Source: CAYMLL01 sp964390645 (GTDB lineage Bacteria > Planctomycetota > UBA8108). Taken from it: a stretch of DNA of 14,686 bases. Made by a program: the position numbers and the translations under genes. Below the pieces are notes generated by a model. That model was given only the letters and a program-made list of their open reading frames with translations, had not been told where the DNA came from and searched no databases. Positions 5,697-13,662 of this stretch are shown here, piece after piece. The stretch lies in NCBI GenBank assembly GCA_964390645.1, contig CAYMLL010000199.1, positions 1 to 14,686 of the forward strand. The letters are read 5' to 3'. Each line of letters starts with the position of its first letter. Positions within the stretch are counted from its first letter, which is position 1.

Positions 5697-7861
5697 GATA
5701 TGGACTCCTCTGACGTGACCGAGGACAAGGCGGAGGACCCGAGCGTCACGGTGGCGTGCACCTCGAACGCGACGTCCTCGCAAACCTCTTCGTACGAAAA
5801 GACCGCGACCTTCGTGGCGCGCCCCCCGAGGAGCTTCCAGAAGTGTCTGCGGATGCCACGCGCGCAGAGGACTACCGGTGGGCAGCAGTCCTTGCGAAGC
5901 GCGTCGAGCTCTTTCTCCGTGCAGCGGCAGATCAACGTCGCCGAGTGCGGATCGAGGACGAGCATCTCGCCTTCGTCCGTCGCCTCGATAGCGCTCACCA
6001 GCTGCTCCTCCAGGGCCGGATCGAGCAACACGACGTGGAGCTTGCCGTCCGAACCGAGCAGCGACGTCGTCATCGTGCGCGCAAGCGCGAACCGGACCTC
6101 CTCGAGAACACGGTTCGGTCCGATCTCGCGTGCGAAGCAGTCGCCCACGCACTCGAGCACCGTCTCGAGATCTCGGATCGAGACGCCCTCGGCGAGCAGG
6201 TCCTGCAGCACTCGCTGGAGCTCGCCGACCTTCACTCGCGACGGCACGAGATCTCCCACGAGCGACGGCGATTCATCCGCGAGATCCGCAAGCATGTGAG
6301 CTGTCTCCTCCCGAGAAAGCAGCTCGGCCGCGTGCTCGCGTACGACGTACTCGAGATGCGCCGCGATGGCGCGCGTCGGACCGAGGATCTCGGCGCCCCA
6401 GTCGCGGGCGTCGACAACGACGTCGCCGTCGATCCACAAACCGGTGGTCGCCTCGAAGTCGACGGTCGAACGGAACGGAAAGGGCGGCTCGTCGTCGCCG
6501 ACGAACTCCTCGGCATCCGCCACGATCGCAAGATAGCCGTCGGGCGCCACGTTCCAGGACCCCAGGCGACTGCATCGGATCTTGATACAGTACTCGGTGG
6601 GACGAACGTCTCGAGAGTCAGCCACCTTCACGGGGGGAACGATGAGACCGAGAGAGATCGCGAGCTTCTGTCGCACCGCGGCCAGCTGATCCAGCAAGTC
6701 TCCGCCCCGGTCGACGTCGAGCAGCGGGACGAGCCGATAGCCGATCTCGATCTCGAGCGTCTCGACGCGCAGCAACGACCGCGCATCAACGACGGGGCGA
6801 TGGAATGCACGAGGCTCCGGTTCCGGAGCGACTTCGACAGCGTCACTCTGACGCGTCAATCGCTCCCGCCGGAGGACCACCCCGCACGCCATGCACGCGC
6901 CGGACGTGATCAGCACCGCGGACGCCGGCATCCCGGTCGGCACAAGGAGCCAGAGAAAGCCGGCCACGGTGAAGAGAATGCGATCGTTCGAGAAGACCTG
7001 TCGGCCGAGATCTCTGCCGAGCTGTTGGCTCGCGGCGCTGCGGGTTACTAGCAACGCCGCCGAGATCGACACCACCAGCGCCGGCACCTGGCTGACGAGC
7101 CCGTCACCCATCGTCAGGCGACCGAAGACGCCGAGCGCCTCGCCGAAGCCGTAGCCGTGGTAGACCACGCCGACAAAGACTCCCCCGACGAGATTGACGA
7201 ACATGATCACGATTCCGGCGATCGCGTCACCGCGAACGAACTTGCTCGCTCCGTCCATCGCGCCGTAGAAGTCCGCCTCGCGCGAAACCTCGAGACGTCT
7301 CACGCGTGCGGTGTCCTGATCGATGGCCCCGGCGGAGAGGTCGCCGTCAATACTCATCTGTTTGCCGGGCATCGCGTCGAGCTGGAATCGAGCCGCGACC
7401 TCCGACACTCGCGTCGCTCCTCGCGTGATCACGAGGAACTGCACGACCACGATGACCGCAAAGACGACGAGCCCGATGACGAGGTTGTCACCCCCGACGA
7501 AGCTTCCGAAGGTCGCCACGACCTTTCCCGCGGCGTCCGGTCCCTCGGACGCGTTACCGAGGATCAATCGTGTCGTCGCGATGTTGAGCGACAGACGAAA
7601 GAACGTGATGACGAGGAGCAGCGACGGAAAGACGCTGAACTCGAGCGGCCGGTGCACGTACGCCGCCGACAGCAGGACCAGCAGAGACACCGTGACATTG
7701 AGGATCAGCAACAGGTCGACGAAGACCGGCGGCATCGGTACGAGAATCACGAGCAGAATCGCGATCAGGCCAATCCCCAGCAGCAGGTCGAGCTGCGACT
7801 TCGCATGCACCCAGACCCGGTTCGCGCCCGAGCTTCCCGAGGCTCTCATCCCGTCGCTCAC
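5693..7861 (-). CDS. flhA: FlhA, flagellar export gate protein
   Basis: A 722-residue FlhA, the nonameric gate whose cytoplasmic ring docks chaperone-substrate complexes. The N-terminal half (about 25-340) holds several hydrophobic segments, starting LLLGIGLIAILLVILVPMPP. The FHIPEP signature is at 151-172 (RVSEVAARFQLDAMPGKQ, with Gln after Phe where Ser/Thr/Ala is common). The cytoplasmic half (about 360-722) includes EIGYRLVPLLD, IVPPVKVADSRDV, EVLLSREET-like ELLSREETAHML, VGELQRVLQDLLAEGVSIRDL and ending Ser-rich. The GTG start at 7861 overlaps the flhB stop as GTGA, and the stop overlaps the flhF start the same way, so the three are translationally coupled. Confidence 0.96.
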   Translation of the reverse strand: MSDGMRASGSSGANRVWVHAKSQLDLLLGIGLIAILLVILVPMPPVFVDLLLILNVTVSLLVLLSAAYVHRPLEFSVFPSLLLVITFFRLSLNIATTRLILGNASEGPDAAGKVVATFGSFVGGDNLVIGLVVFAVIVVVQFLVITRGATRVSEVAARFQLDAMPGKQMSIDGDLSAGAIDQDTARVRRLEVSREADFYGAMDGASKFVRGDAIAGIVIMFVNLVGGVFVGVVYHGYGFGEALGVFGRLTMGDGLVSQVPALVVSISAALLVTRSAASQQLGRDLGRQVFSNDRILFTVAGFLWLLVPTGMPASAVLITSGACMACGVVLRRERLTRQSDAVEVAPEPEPRAFHRPVVDARSLLRVETLEIEIGYRLVPLLDVDRGGDLLDQLAAVRQKLAISLGLIVPPVKVADSRDVRPTEYCIKIRCSRLGSWNVAPDGYLAIVADAEEFVGDDEPPFPFRSTVDFEATTGLWIDGDVVVDARDWGAEILGPTRAIAAHLEYVVREHAAELLSREETAHMLADLADESPSLVGDLVPSRVKVGELQRVLQDLLAEGVSIRDLETVLECVGDCFAREIGPNRVLEEVRFALARTMTTSLLGSDGKLHVVLLDPALEEQLVSAIEATDEGEMLVLDPHSATLICRCTEKELDALRKDCCPPVVLCARGIRRHFWKLLGGRATKVAVFSYEEVCEDVAFEVHATVTLGSSALSSVTSEESIS

Positions 7862-8667
7862 GAGCTGCCTCCTTCTCGAGAGGAGCGGGAGCTGGACCGG
7901 ATTCGTCGCGCGATACTGCGACGGTGCTGACGGGCCTGAGCGGACAGTTCCTGATCAGACATCTCCTCGAGCAGCTCCTCGCGTGTCATCATCAGGTCAC
8001 TCTCGTGTCGCCACCGCTGGAAGAGCCAGTCCGCCAGACCGAGCACGACGAGTCCGCTCGTGGCCATCACCGCAACGTCAGCGAGATGCTCGAAGCCGAG
8101 CCACGCGGCTCCGGCAGCCCGCTGCGTCAGGAGAACCTCGACGGAGACGGAGCCGCCCTCCCCCAGAGAGCCGCACAGACCCCACCAGAGCGCGTAGCCG
8201 ATCCAGCCACACTTCAGCAGCGCAAAGACTCCACGTCCCCACGCCCGCGCGGACGAGAAGCCGAGCCCCCCCGCCGCGCTCACGAGTCGGTGCGCATCGG
8301 GAACAACGGCGAGCGGACGGAAGAACCAGCCGGTCTGCACGACAGTGGCGGCGAAGATCGTCGCGACAACGAGCCCGACCGCCGGAAGAAACATCCCGAA
8401 CGCGGCGACACTCGATTCCGACAGCATGGCGATCGACGAGTCGAAGGTGAGGCTCTCTGACGAGAACGCGGACTCGAGCATCCGGCGGACCAGCTCCTTC
8501 ACCTCCACGAGCCGCCCCGGTGCGAGGCCCCGAAGGGCGACCAGGACCAGCAGCAACGAGGTCGATGCAACGAGATCCCGGGAGATGGCTACCTTGCCCT
8601 CTTCCCTCGCCTTGCGCCGCCTGCCGCTGGTCGGCTTCTCGGTTCTGCGATCGTTGTCGAGGCCCAT
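7858..8667 (-). CDS. flhB: FlhB, flagellar export gate protein lacking the autocleaving C-terminal domain
   Basis: A 269-residue FlhB; typical proteins have 350-385. The family N-terminus is clear (RRTEKPTSGRRRKAREEGKVAISRDL), followed by four membrane segments (about 31-48, 85-112, 138-158, 195-216). The cytoplasmic part then starts normally (DLMMTREELLEEMSDQELSA) but ends at a basic Ser/Arg tail (RRIRSSSRSSREGGSS). The conserved EGDP before the linker and the NPTH autocleavage motif with the whole following domain, which in Salmonella switches export from rod/hook to filament subunits with FliK, are missing. flhA starts on the stop codon, so there is no room for a frameshifted remainder. 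The truncation may be natural, with the domain encoded elsewhere or lost. fliR lies 38 bases upstream. Confidence 0.92.
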   Translation of the reverse strand: MGLDNDRRTEKPTSGRRRKAREEGKVAISRDLVASTSLLLVLVALRGLAPGRLVEVKELVRRMLESAFSSESLTFDSSIAMLSESSVAAFGMFLPAVGLVVATIFAATVVQTGWFFRPLAVVPDAHRLVSAAGGLGFSSARAWGRGVFALLKCGWIGYALWWGLCGSLGEGGSVSVEVLLTQRAAGAAWLGFEHLADVAVMATSGLVVLGLADWLFQRWRHESDLMMTREELLEEMSDQELSAQARQHRRSIARRIRSSSRSSREGGSS

Positions 8668-8705
8668 TTCCTCGCGTTCCCTTCGTCGGCGTCAGCGCCG
8701 GCGAA

Positions 8706-9521
8706 TCAACCTCCGATACCCCGCAACACCGTCACACCGTCTGCGATCGCCCCCTCCAGCAGCAGCCGCACGTATCCACTCATCGCCGGAAGTCCGACGA
8801 CGATTCCGACGATCGAGACGAAGGCGCGCACCGGAAGCCCCAGCGTGAAGAGCTCCGCTTCCGGCAGGACGCGGCCGAGCAGCCCCTGAGCGAGAGAGAC
8901 GACGCCGAGAGCGAGACAGACCGGAAAAGCGAGAACGAACGCACCCGCCATGAGATCCGCCCCTACTTCCAGCACCAGCGACCTCAGCAGCGCAGGCAGC
9001 GTGGCGGGGCTGAAGCTTCCCGCCGGCACGAACGTGTAGCTGTCGATGAGTGCACGGATCAGCCCGTGGTGCAGTTCGAGCGCCAGAAACAGGAATACTG
9101 TCAGAGCGTCGAAGAAGAGCTGCAGTGTCCTGTCGGTGGTCGAGCCCTGCGGATCCGCGATGGCCGCTGCCGAGAAGCCTGCTTGTTGCGAGATTAAACC
9201 CGCCGCCGCGCGCACGATCGCCAGAACAACCAGTATCGACCAGCCCAGGATCACCCCGACGAGCATCTCCGACACAAGCAGCAGCCAGCCGTCGACGACT
9301 CGGCTCAGTCGACTCAACAAGGCCGGCGCGTCCTCGAGAAGCGGCGTCGTTACGGCCGGCGAGGAGAGAAGACAGACCGAGAGCAGCCCCAGAACGCCCA
9401 GCTTCAAACGCCATGGAATACCACGCCCGCGGAAGAACGGCGCCGCCAGAAAGATCCCGAAAACACGCGCGCCGACCACCACAGCCGCTGCGAAGAACGT
9501 GGATTCGTTCACCACGCTCAT
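8706..9521 (-). CDS. fliR: FliR, flagellar export gate protein
   Basis: A 271-residue FliR, near the usual 255-265. It shows about six hydrophobic segments, including FFAAAVVVGARVFGIFLAAP at the N-terminus and a typical FliR pattern ISQQAGFSAAAIADPQGS in the middle. The segment ALELHHGLIRALIDSY, usual in FliR/SctT, follows. FliR sits with FliP and FliQ in the helical export-gate core. The ATG at 9521 has GGGGAG 8 bases upstream. A 17-codon open frame in the 54-base fliQ-fliR spacer ends on the fliR ATG but looks like chance. Confidence 0.94.
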   Translation of the reverse strand: MSVVNESTFFAAAVVVGARVFGIFLAAPFFRGRGIPWRLKLGVLGLLSVCLLSSPAVTTPLLEDAPALLSRLSRVVDGWLLLVSEMLVGVILGWSILVVLAIVRAAAGLISQQAGFSAAAIADPQGSTTDRTLQLFFDALTVFLFLALELHHGLIRALIDSYTFVPAGSFSPATLPALLRSLVLEVGADLMAGAFVLAFPVCLALGVVSLAQGLLGRVLPEAELFTLGLPVRAFVSIVGIVVGLPAMSGYVRLLLEGAIADGVTVLRGIGG

Positions 9522-9575
9522 CGGTCGCGCTCCCCGTCTCGTCTCTCACCTCTTCTCCACGCTCCTTTCATCGCG

Positions 9576-9851
9576 TCACGGGAACAGCCCGTTTCCGAGT
9601 TGCTCGAGCACTCCGCGCGTGTAGCTCGTCATGACGTCGAGCAGCCAGGGCAGCAGGAAGAAGATCACCGCCGCCATCGACAGGATCCTCGGAATGAACG
9701 AGAGCGTCTGATCGTGAACCTGCGTCATCGCTTGCAGCACGCTGACAACAAGCCCGACCAGGAGTCCCACTGCCAGAATCGGCAACGCGAGCTCGAGCGC
9801 GGTCGTCATCGCGGTGCGTGCGTGGTCGGTAGCCAGCTCGAAGGAGTCCAT
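9576..9851 (-). CDS. fliQ: FliQ, flagellar export gate protein
   Basis: A 91-residue FliQ, the usual size (about 89). Two hydrophobic hairpin-forming segments are visible, LALPILAVGLLVGLVVSVLQ and ILSMAAVIFFLLPWLLDVM, separated by the family motif AMTQVHDQTLSFIPRI. Four FliQ copies wrap the FliP/FliR core in known export gates. It starts 9 bases after fliP with GAGG upstream of the ATG. Confidence 0.95.
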   Translation of the reverse strand: MDSFELATDHARTAMTTALELALPILAVGLLVGLVVSVLQAMTQVHDQTLSFIPRILSMAAVIFFLLPWLLDVMTSYTRGVLEQLGNGLFP

Positions 9852-9860
9852 CGCTCTGCC

Positions 9861-10881
9861 TCAGCCCCCCGAAACCGTCAGACCGATGAGAAGCTGGCCG
9901 ACGACGAGCGACCAGCCATCGACGAGCACGAAGACCAGAATCTTCAGAGGCAGCGAGACCATCGACGGCGGAAGCATGATCATCCCCATCGACACCAGCA
10001 CCGCTGACACGACGAGGTCGATCAGCAGAAACGGGAGAAAGAGGAGGAACCCCATCTGGAACGCCAGCTTGAGCTCGCTGAGAACGAAGGCCGGCAAGAT
10101 GGTGAAGAGGCTGAGCTCCTCGAGCGGACGGTCGGCCAGAGCCGCCGTGTTCCGGATCTCCGACGCGAGCCGTAGCTCCGAACTGAGCTCGGATCCGGTG
10201 TTTCCCGAGACCGCATCTCCGGACTCCGTCCTGGCCGCCGACGGCTCGCCGCTCACCGGGTGCGTATCCGCGGCAGGCCCCGAGCTCGAGATGTCGATCA
10301 TCAGCGCCAGGTCGGAACGCAGGGTGTGCGCCAGCAGGAAACGCTTCACCGGCAGCGCCGCTCGCTCGTACGCCCCCTGCGGCGTCATTTCCTTGGTTTC
10401 GACGAGCGGCAGGTACGCGTCGCGGTAAACCGCGGTCCAGACCGGCGTCATCACCACCCCAGTGAGCAGGAGCGAGAGTCCAAAGACGACCATGTTCGGC
10501 GGCAGGTCCTGCGCCCCCAGTGCGCGCCGCAGGAAGGACAACACGATGAGGATGCGGGGAAAGCACGTCGTCAGAAGAACGATCGACGGCACGACCCCGA
10601 AGACCGTCACCAGCGCCAGCGCGCGTAACGGCGCCTCGAGGTTGTCGTCCTCGAGGCCGGTCGCCGTCTCCAGGAGCCCCCCCCCCCGCCCCCGCGCCGC
10701 CGGCGGGGGGGCCCCCCGCGCCCCGGGGGGGGCCGCGCCGCCCGCCGCGGCCGCCGCCACCNNNNNNNNNNTCCCGTGCCGCCTGCTCGACGATCTCCTG
10801 CGCACCGAGCGTGGAAGCGACGCCCGCAGCGGACACCGCCACGCCGGCTCCGATCAGCCGTCTTGCGAAGGCCCCCCTCAT
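9861..10881 (-). CDS. fliP: FliP, flagellar export gate protein, interrupted by an assembly gap
   Basis: The gene starts at ATG 10881, overlapping the fliO stop as ATGA, with a signal peptide (MRGAFARRLIGAGVAVSAAG, cleavage likely after TLGA) typical of FliP. After about 36 residues the sequence meets a G/C-only tract and ten N, and the rest resumes in another frame. From about 10673 the body is unmistakable: LVTVFGVVPSIVLLTTCFPR, ILIVLSFLRRALGAQDLPPN, TPVWTAVYRDAYLPL, LPAFVLSELKLAFQMGFLLF and LPLKILVFVLVDGWSLVVGQ. Frame is restored only if the true gap is a multiple of three, given correct flanks. The loop at about 10134-10289 carries about 45 extra Ser/Gly/Glu-rich residues compared with E. 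coli. The break is an assembly artefact, not a pseudogene. Confidence 0.9.
10676..10761. other. G/C-only low-complexity tract at the gap edge
   Basis: From 10676 to 10758 every base is G or C, with runs of up to nine C and eight G, then A-C-C up to the run of N. Any reading frame gives only Gly, Ala, Pro and Arg. It covers the expected FliP linker between the signal peptide and first membrane segment. Given its position at a scaffold gap it is most likely unreliable sequence, though a hard-to-sequence real GC stretch cannot be excluded. Confidence 0.75.
10762..10771. other. Assembly gap (10 N)
   Basis: Ten N mark a scaffold join of unknown or arbitrary length. It falls inside fliP between the signal peptide and the mature protein, and shifts the apparent reading frame there. 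Confidence 0.98.
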
Positions 10882-11495
10882 CGCTTGTCTCCGACACCAA
10901 CGAAAGGAAAGCCCTTGCGCCAGGATGCGACAAGATCGAAGAGCCCGCCCTGACCGTGCGAGTCTCGGGTCTCGACGCGTGCCGACTCGGTGGCTCGCTC
11001 CGCGGTCTGCCGCCCGGTGTCCACGGACGAGAGGAGCTCGGCGAGCTCGGCGGGTTCGTCGATCGACGCCAGCGGCGACATCTGGTCGCCGCACATACCG
11101 ACGAGGACGGCCCGTCCGGTACCGACACGCAGGAGGCAAACGGAATGACGTGGAGACAGCGCAACGCGACCGACGACCTGTAGCCCGTCGACCCCGTGTC
11201 CCATGCTCCTGCCGAGAATACCGCGACGCCAGAACCAGACCGCGACGAAGCCGAGAGCTCCGATGCCGAGTACGGTGCCGAGAAGACGTGCGAACGCTTC
11301 CAGCGGCGAGGCGTCTTCCCTGGCGCCGTCCGCCGTACGCCGTTCCACGTTCAGAACATCGCCGATGGTCTCTCCGGGCTGCACCTTTGTCGACGCTTCG
11401 ACGGCGGGAGCGGGGGTCGAGGTGCACACGAACACGGAGCCCGCCGCAACGACGACGGACACGACGATCACGAGAAGCCGACGCGTGGGTCTCAC
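10878..11495 (-). CDS. fliO: FliO, flagellar export gate assembly protein
   Basis: A 205-residue FliO-like protein. It has an N-terminal hydrophobic, signal-like segment (residues 7-24), a periplasmic stretch, then a membrane segment (about 68-89, LLGTVLGIGALGFVAVWFWR). The cytoplasmic part carries the FliO core LQVVGRVALSPRHSVCLLRV and VLVGMCGDQMSPLASI. FliO assists assembly of the FliP-FliR core and is poorly conserved outside this core. The GTG start at 11495 overlaps the fliN stop (GTGA) and the stop overlaps the fliP ATG (ATGA). The order fliN-fliO-fliP supports the call. Confidence 0.88.
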   Translation of the reverse strand: MRPTRRLLVIVVSVVVAAGSVFVCTSTPAPAVEASTKVQPGETIGDVLNVERRTADGAREDASPLEAFARLLGTVLGIGALGFVAVWFWRRGILGRSMGHGVDGLQVVGRVALSPRHSVCLLRVGTGRAVLVGMCGDQMSPLASIDEPAELAELLSSVDTGRQTAERATESARVETRDSHGQGGLFDLVASWRKGFPFVGVGDKR

Positions 11496-11917
11496 GAACG
11501 TGCCTCCTCGGTGACGGATGTCTGAGCCTCCAAGACCTCGGTGACCCGCACGCCGAAACGGCCGTTGACGACGACGACTTCGCCGCGCGCGATCAGCAGC
11601 TCGCCGACGTAGACGTCGACCGGAGCCTCGACTGCACGGTCGAGATCGACGATATCACCGCACGTGAGCGAGGCGGCCTCGTCGACGCGCATCTTCCGCC
11701 GACCCAGCTCGACACGCACGCACATCCGAACCTTGTCGAGGATGGCGTTCGACTCTGCCGCGCCGTCCTCCGACGGTCGCACGGTCTCGATCGAGTCATC
11801 GCCCGGAAGGTCAACCAGGGGTCGTATGTCGAGCCCGCTCGGCGCCCTGCTCCCGCGGAGGCCCTCGAGCAGCACGTCGATCGAATCGGTGCGAGATCGC
11901 GAATCGTCTCTTGCCAT
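11492..11917 (-). CDS. fliN: FliN, flagellar switch/C-ring protein
   Basis: A 141-residue FliN. The SpoA domain fills the C-terminal half: ILDKVRMCVRVELGRRKMRV, LTCGDIVDLDRAVEAPVDVY and GELLIARGEVVVVNGRFGVR, closely following the E. coli pattern. The N-terminal 55 residues are low-complexity and acidic. FliN forms the lower C-ring and docks FliH for export. The size and single SpoA domain argue for FliN, not FliM; no FliM precedes it. The ATG at 11917 has AGGGGA a few bases upstream, 27 bases after fliJ. Confidence 0.94.
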   Translation of the reverse strand: MARDDSRSRTDSIDVLLEGLRGSRAPSGLDIRPLVDLPGDDSIETVRPSEDGAAESNAILDKVRMCVRVELGRRKMRVDEAASLTCGDIVDLDRAVEAPVDVYVGELLIARGEVVVVNGRFGVRVTEVLEAQTSVTEEARS

Positions 11918-11944
11918 CGTCCCCTGCGGACTCCCGTTCGTGAA

Positions 11945-12313
11945 CTAATCGCCCTCGACGCCCGGCGTGGCGTCCGAGGCGGGACGGTCCCGCAACGCTT
12001 CGAAGACACGACGTCGCGAGCGTGCCTCCCCGAAGCGACGACGGGAGTCGAGAAAATCGTGCTCGCGGTCTTCGAGCGCCTGACGTCGACTATCCGCGCA
12101 ACGCCCCAGCGCCGCGAGGTAGGCGCGCAAGCGAACGCTGTGCTGCTCGATACGCTGGCGGCTCTCCTCTCTACGCCGCTCCATCTCCGCGACACGACCC
12201 CGGGCGCTCTCCACGAGGCCTCGGTCGCGAGCTACATTCTCCAGCGCACGTCGCTCCTCGATCTCACGCAGTCTCACGAGCGTCGCCAGCGCTCGTCGTG
12301 TTCGCTCGTTCAT
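11945..12313 (-). CDS. fliJ: FliJ, flagellar export chaperone/ATPase stalk protein
   Basis: A 122-residue, highly charged, almost entirely coiled-coil protein (MNERTRRALATLVRLREIEE at the start, then Arg/Glu-rich heptads). FliJ proteins are about 145 residues and weakly conserved; they sit in the FliI ring like the gamma stalk of F-ATPase and contact FlhA. Identity rests on size, coiled coil and position after fliI. I chose ATG 12313, which overlaps the fliI stop as ATGA; the frame is open 34 codons further, but that part lies over fliI and does not look like FliJ. Confidence 0.8.
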   Translation of the reverse strand: MNERTRRALATLVRLREIEERRALENVARDRGLVESARGRVAEMERRREESRQRIEQHSVRLRAYLAALGRCADSRRQALEDREHDFLDSRRRFGEARSRRRVFEALRDRPASDATPGVEGD

Positions 12314-13662
12314 CGACAGATCGGCTCCTCGGCGCACGTCGTGCCAGAGATTTCGAGCTCCTCGCCCCGCGCCAGTCGGTGAAGAAGGTCCACCGAGCTC
12401 TCGTAGTCGCTCCACTCGTCGCGTTCCTGTCTGAGGAAGCGCTCGATCGTCGGCATTCGCTGGACGGCGACATCAGTGGCCGGGTCGGTCCCGGCAACGT
12501 ACGCGCCAAGACGGATCAGCTCCTCCGCGTCGCGATATCGAGCCAGGTGTGCTCGCAAACCCCGGACGTCCCGAAAGTGACCCTCATCGATCAGTCGCGG
12601 CTGGACGCGGCTGAGGCTCGCGAGTGGGTCGATCGCGGGATAGTGCCCCCGCTCCGCGAGATCACGAGACAGCCACAGGTGACCGTCGAGCGCCGCTCGC
12701 ACACAGTCCACGACCGGGTCGTTGCGATCGTCCGCCTCGACAAGCGCCGTGTAGAAGCCGGTGACGCTTCCGGTCGCTCCCGGCCCCGCGCGCTCGAGCA
12801 AGCGCGGCAGGAGCGAGAACACGGACGGCGGATACCCCTTCGTCGCGGGAGGCTCGCCCATGGAAAGGCCGATCTCGCGCTGCGCCATCGCGACGCGCGT
12901 CAGAGAATCGAGCAGCAAGAGCACATGCTCACCTCGGTCGCGAAAGAACTCGGCAATCGACGTGGCGGCCTGCGCCGCCTGCAGACGCTTGAGCGCAGGT
13001 TCCTCCGCGGTCGCGACGACGACGACGGTACGCCGGAGCCTGTCGCTTCCGATCTCGTTCTCCACGAAGTCCCGGACCTCTCGGCTGCGCTCCCCGATGA
13101 GCCCGAGAACGACAACCGGCGCCTCGGTGTTCCGGGCGAGCATCCCGAGCAGCATGCTCTTGCCGACGCCGCTCCCCGCGAAGATCCCGAGCCTCTGACC
13201 GCGGCCGACCGTGAACATCGAGTCGACGGAGCGCAGTCCCGTACGAAGGATGCGGTCGACCGGCTGACGCTTCAGCGGACTCGCCGGTCGGTTGTGAAGC
13301 GGCATGTCCACACCGCCGACGAGCGGTCGATCGTCGCCATCGATGGGAGTACCGTCCGCATCGAGAACTCGGCCGAGTAGACCCGTTGAAACGCGCACCG
13401 ACGCAACGCGGCCGTGGTACTCGACAGAGTCCCCGGCCGCCATGCCTCGCGTGTCCGCGGCCGGGGCGATCAGCGCGTGCTCATCGCGAAAGCCAACGAC
13501 CTCGGCGGGAATTCGCCGTCCACCACGACACAGGATCTCACAGCGAGCCCCCACCGGTGCAAACAGACCTCGACACTCGGCGATCGAGCCGAGTAACCGG
13601 TGAACCTGGCCGGTGATCCGCGCCGCAAAGGCGCTCTGCAGTCGCGTCCTCAGGTCGATCAC
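12310..13662 (-). CDS. fliI: FliI, flagellar export ATPase
   Basis: A 450-residue F1-beta-like ATPase of the usual FliI length. Walker A is AGSGVGKS at 162-169, the GERSREVRDF block follows at about 190, Walker B is VLLLLD at 247-252, and the family signature YPAIDPLASLSRV lies near 350. LLGRVLDADGTPIDG (95-109) is the usual lead-in block. FliI works with FliH and FliJ at the base of the export gate. The GTG start at 13662 overlaps the fliH stop as GTGA and gives the expected N-terminus (IDLRTRLQSAF); 65 further open codons upstream lie over fliH and are Arg/Gly-rich shadow sequence. Confidence 0.96.
   Translation of the reverse strand: MIDLRTRLQSAFAARITGQVHRLLGSIAECRGLFAPVGARCEILCRGGRRIPAEVVGFRDEHALIAPAADTRGMAAGDSVEYHGRVASVRVSTGLLGRVLDADGTPIDGDDRPLVGGVDMPLHNRPASPLKRQPVDRILRTGLRSVDSMFTVGRGQRLGIFAGSGVGKSMLLGMLARNTEAPVVVLGLIGERSREVRDFVENEIGSDRLRRTVVVVATAEEPALKRLQAAQAATSIAEFFRDRGEHVLLLLDSLTRVAMAQREIGLSMGEPPATKGYPPSVFSLLPRLLERAGPGATGSVTGFYTALVEADDRNDPVVDCVRAALDGHLWLSRDLAERGHYPAIDPLASLSRVQPRLIDEGHFRDVRGLRAHLARYRDAEELIRLGAYVAGTDPATDVAVQRMPTIERFLRQERDEWSDYESSVDLLHRLARGEELEISGTTCAEEPICR

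Noticed and set aside
3375..6299. 974-codon open frame on the plus strand across flhG, flhF and flhA
   Set aside because: Antisense shadow in GC-rich DNA; low-complexity Arg/Asp/Glu/His content, no domain, and three well-supported genes on the other strand.
7858..7960. Short FlhB caused by a frameshift
   Set aside because: No NPTH-type sequence in any frame between the FlhB tail and the FlhA N-terminus, which begins on the stop codon.
9518..9571. 17-codon frame ending on the fliR ATG
   Set aside because: Very short, Arg/Glu-rich, and lacks its own ribosome site; the fliR ATG has its own good Shine-Dalgarno.
10772..10805. ATG at 10805 as the fliP start
   Set aside because: This frame gives an Arg/Ser N-terminus instead of the signal peptide found from 10881; the frame is an artefact of the gap.
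9568..11427. 619-codon minus-strand frame covering fliO to fliQ
   Set aside because: Mostly a shadow frame; only its short part right of the gap is real, being the FliP signal peptide.
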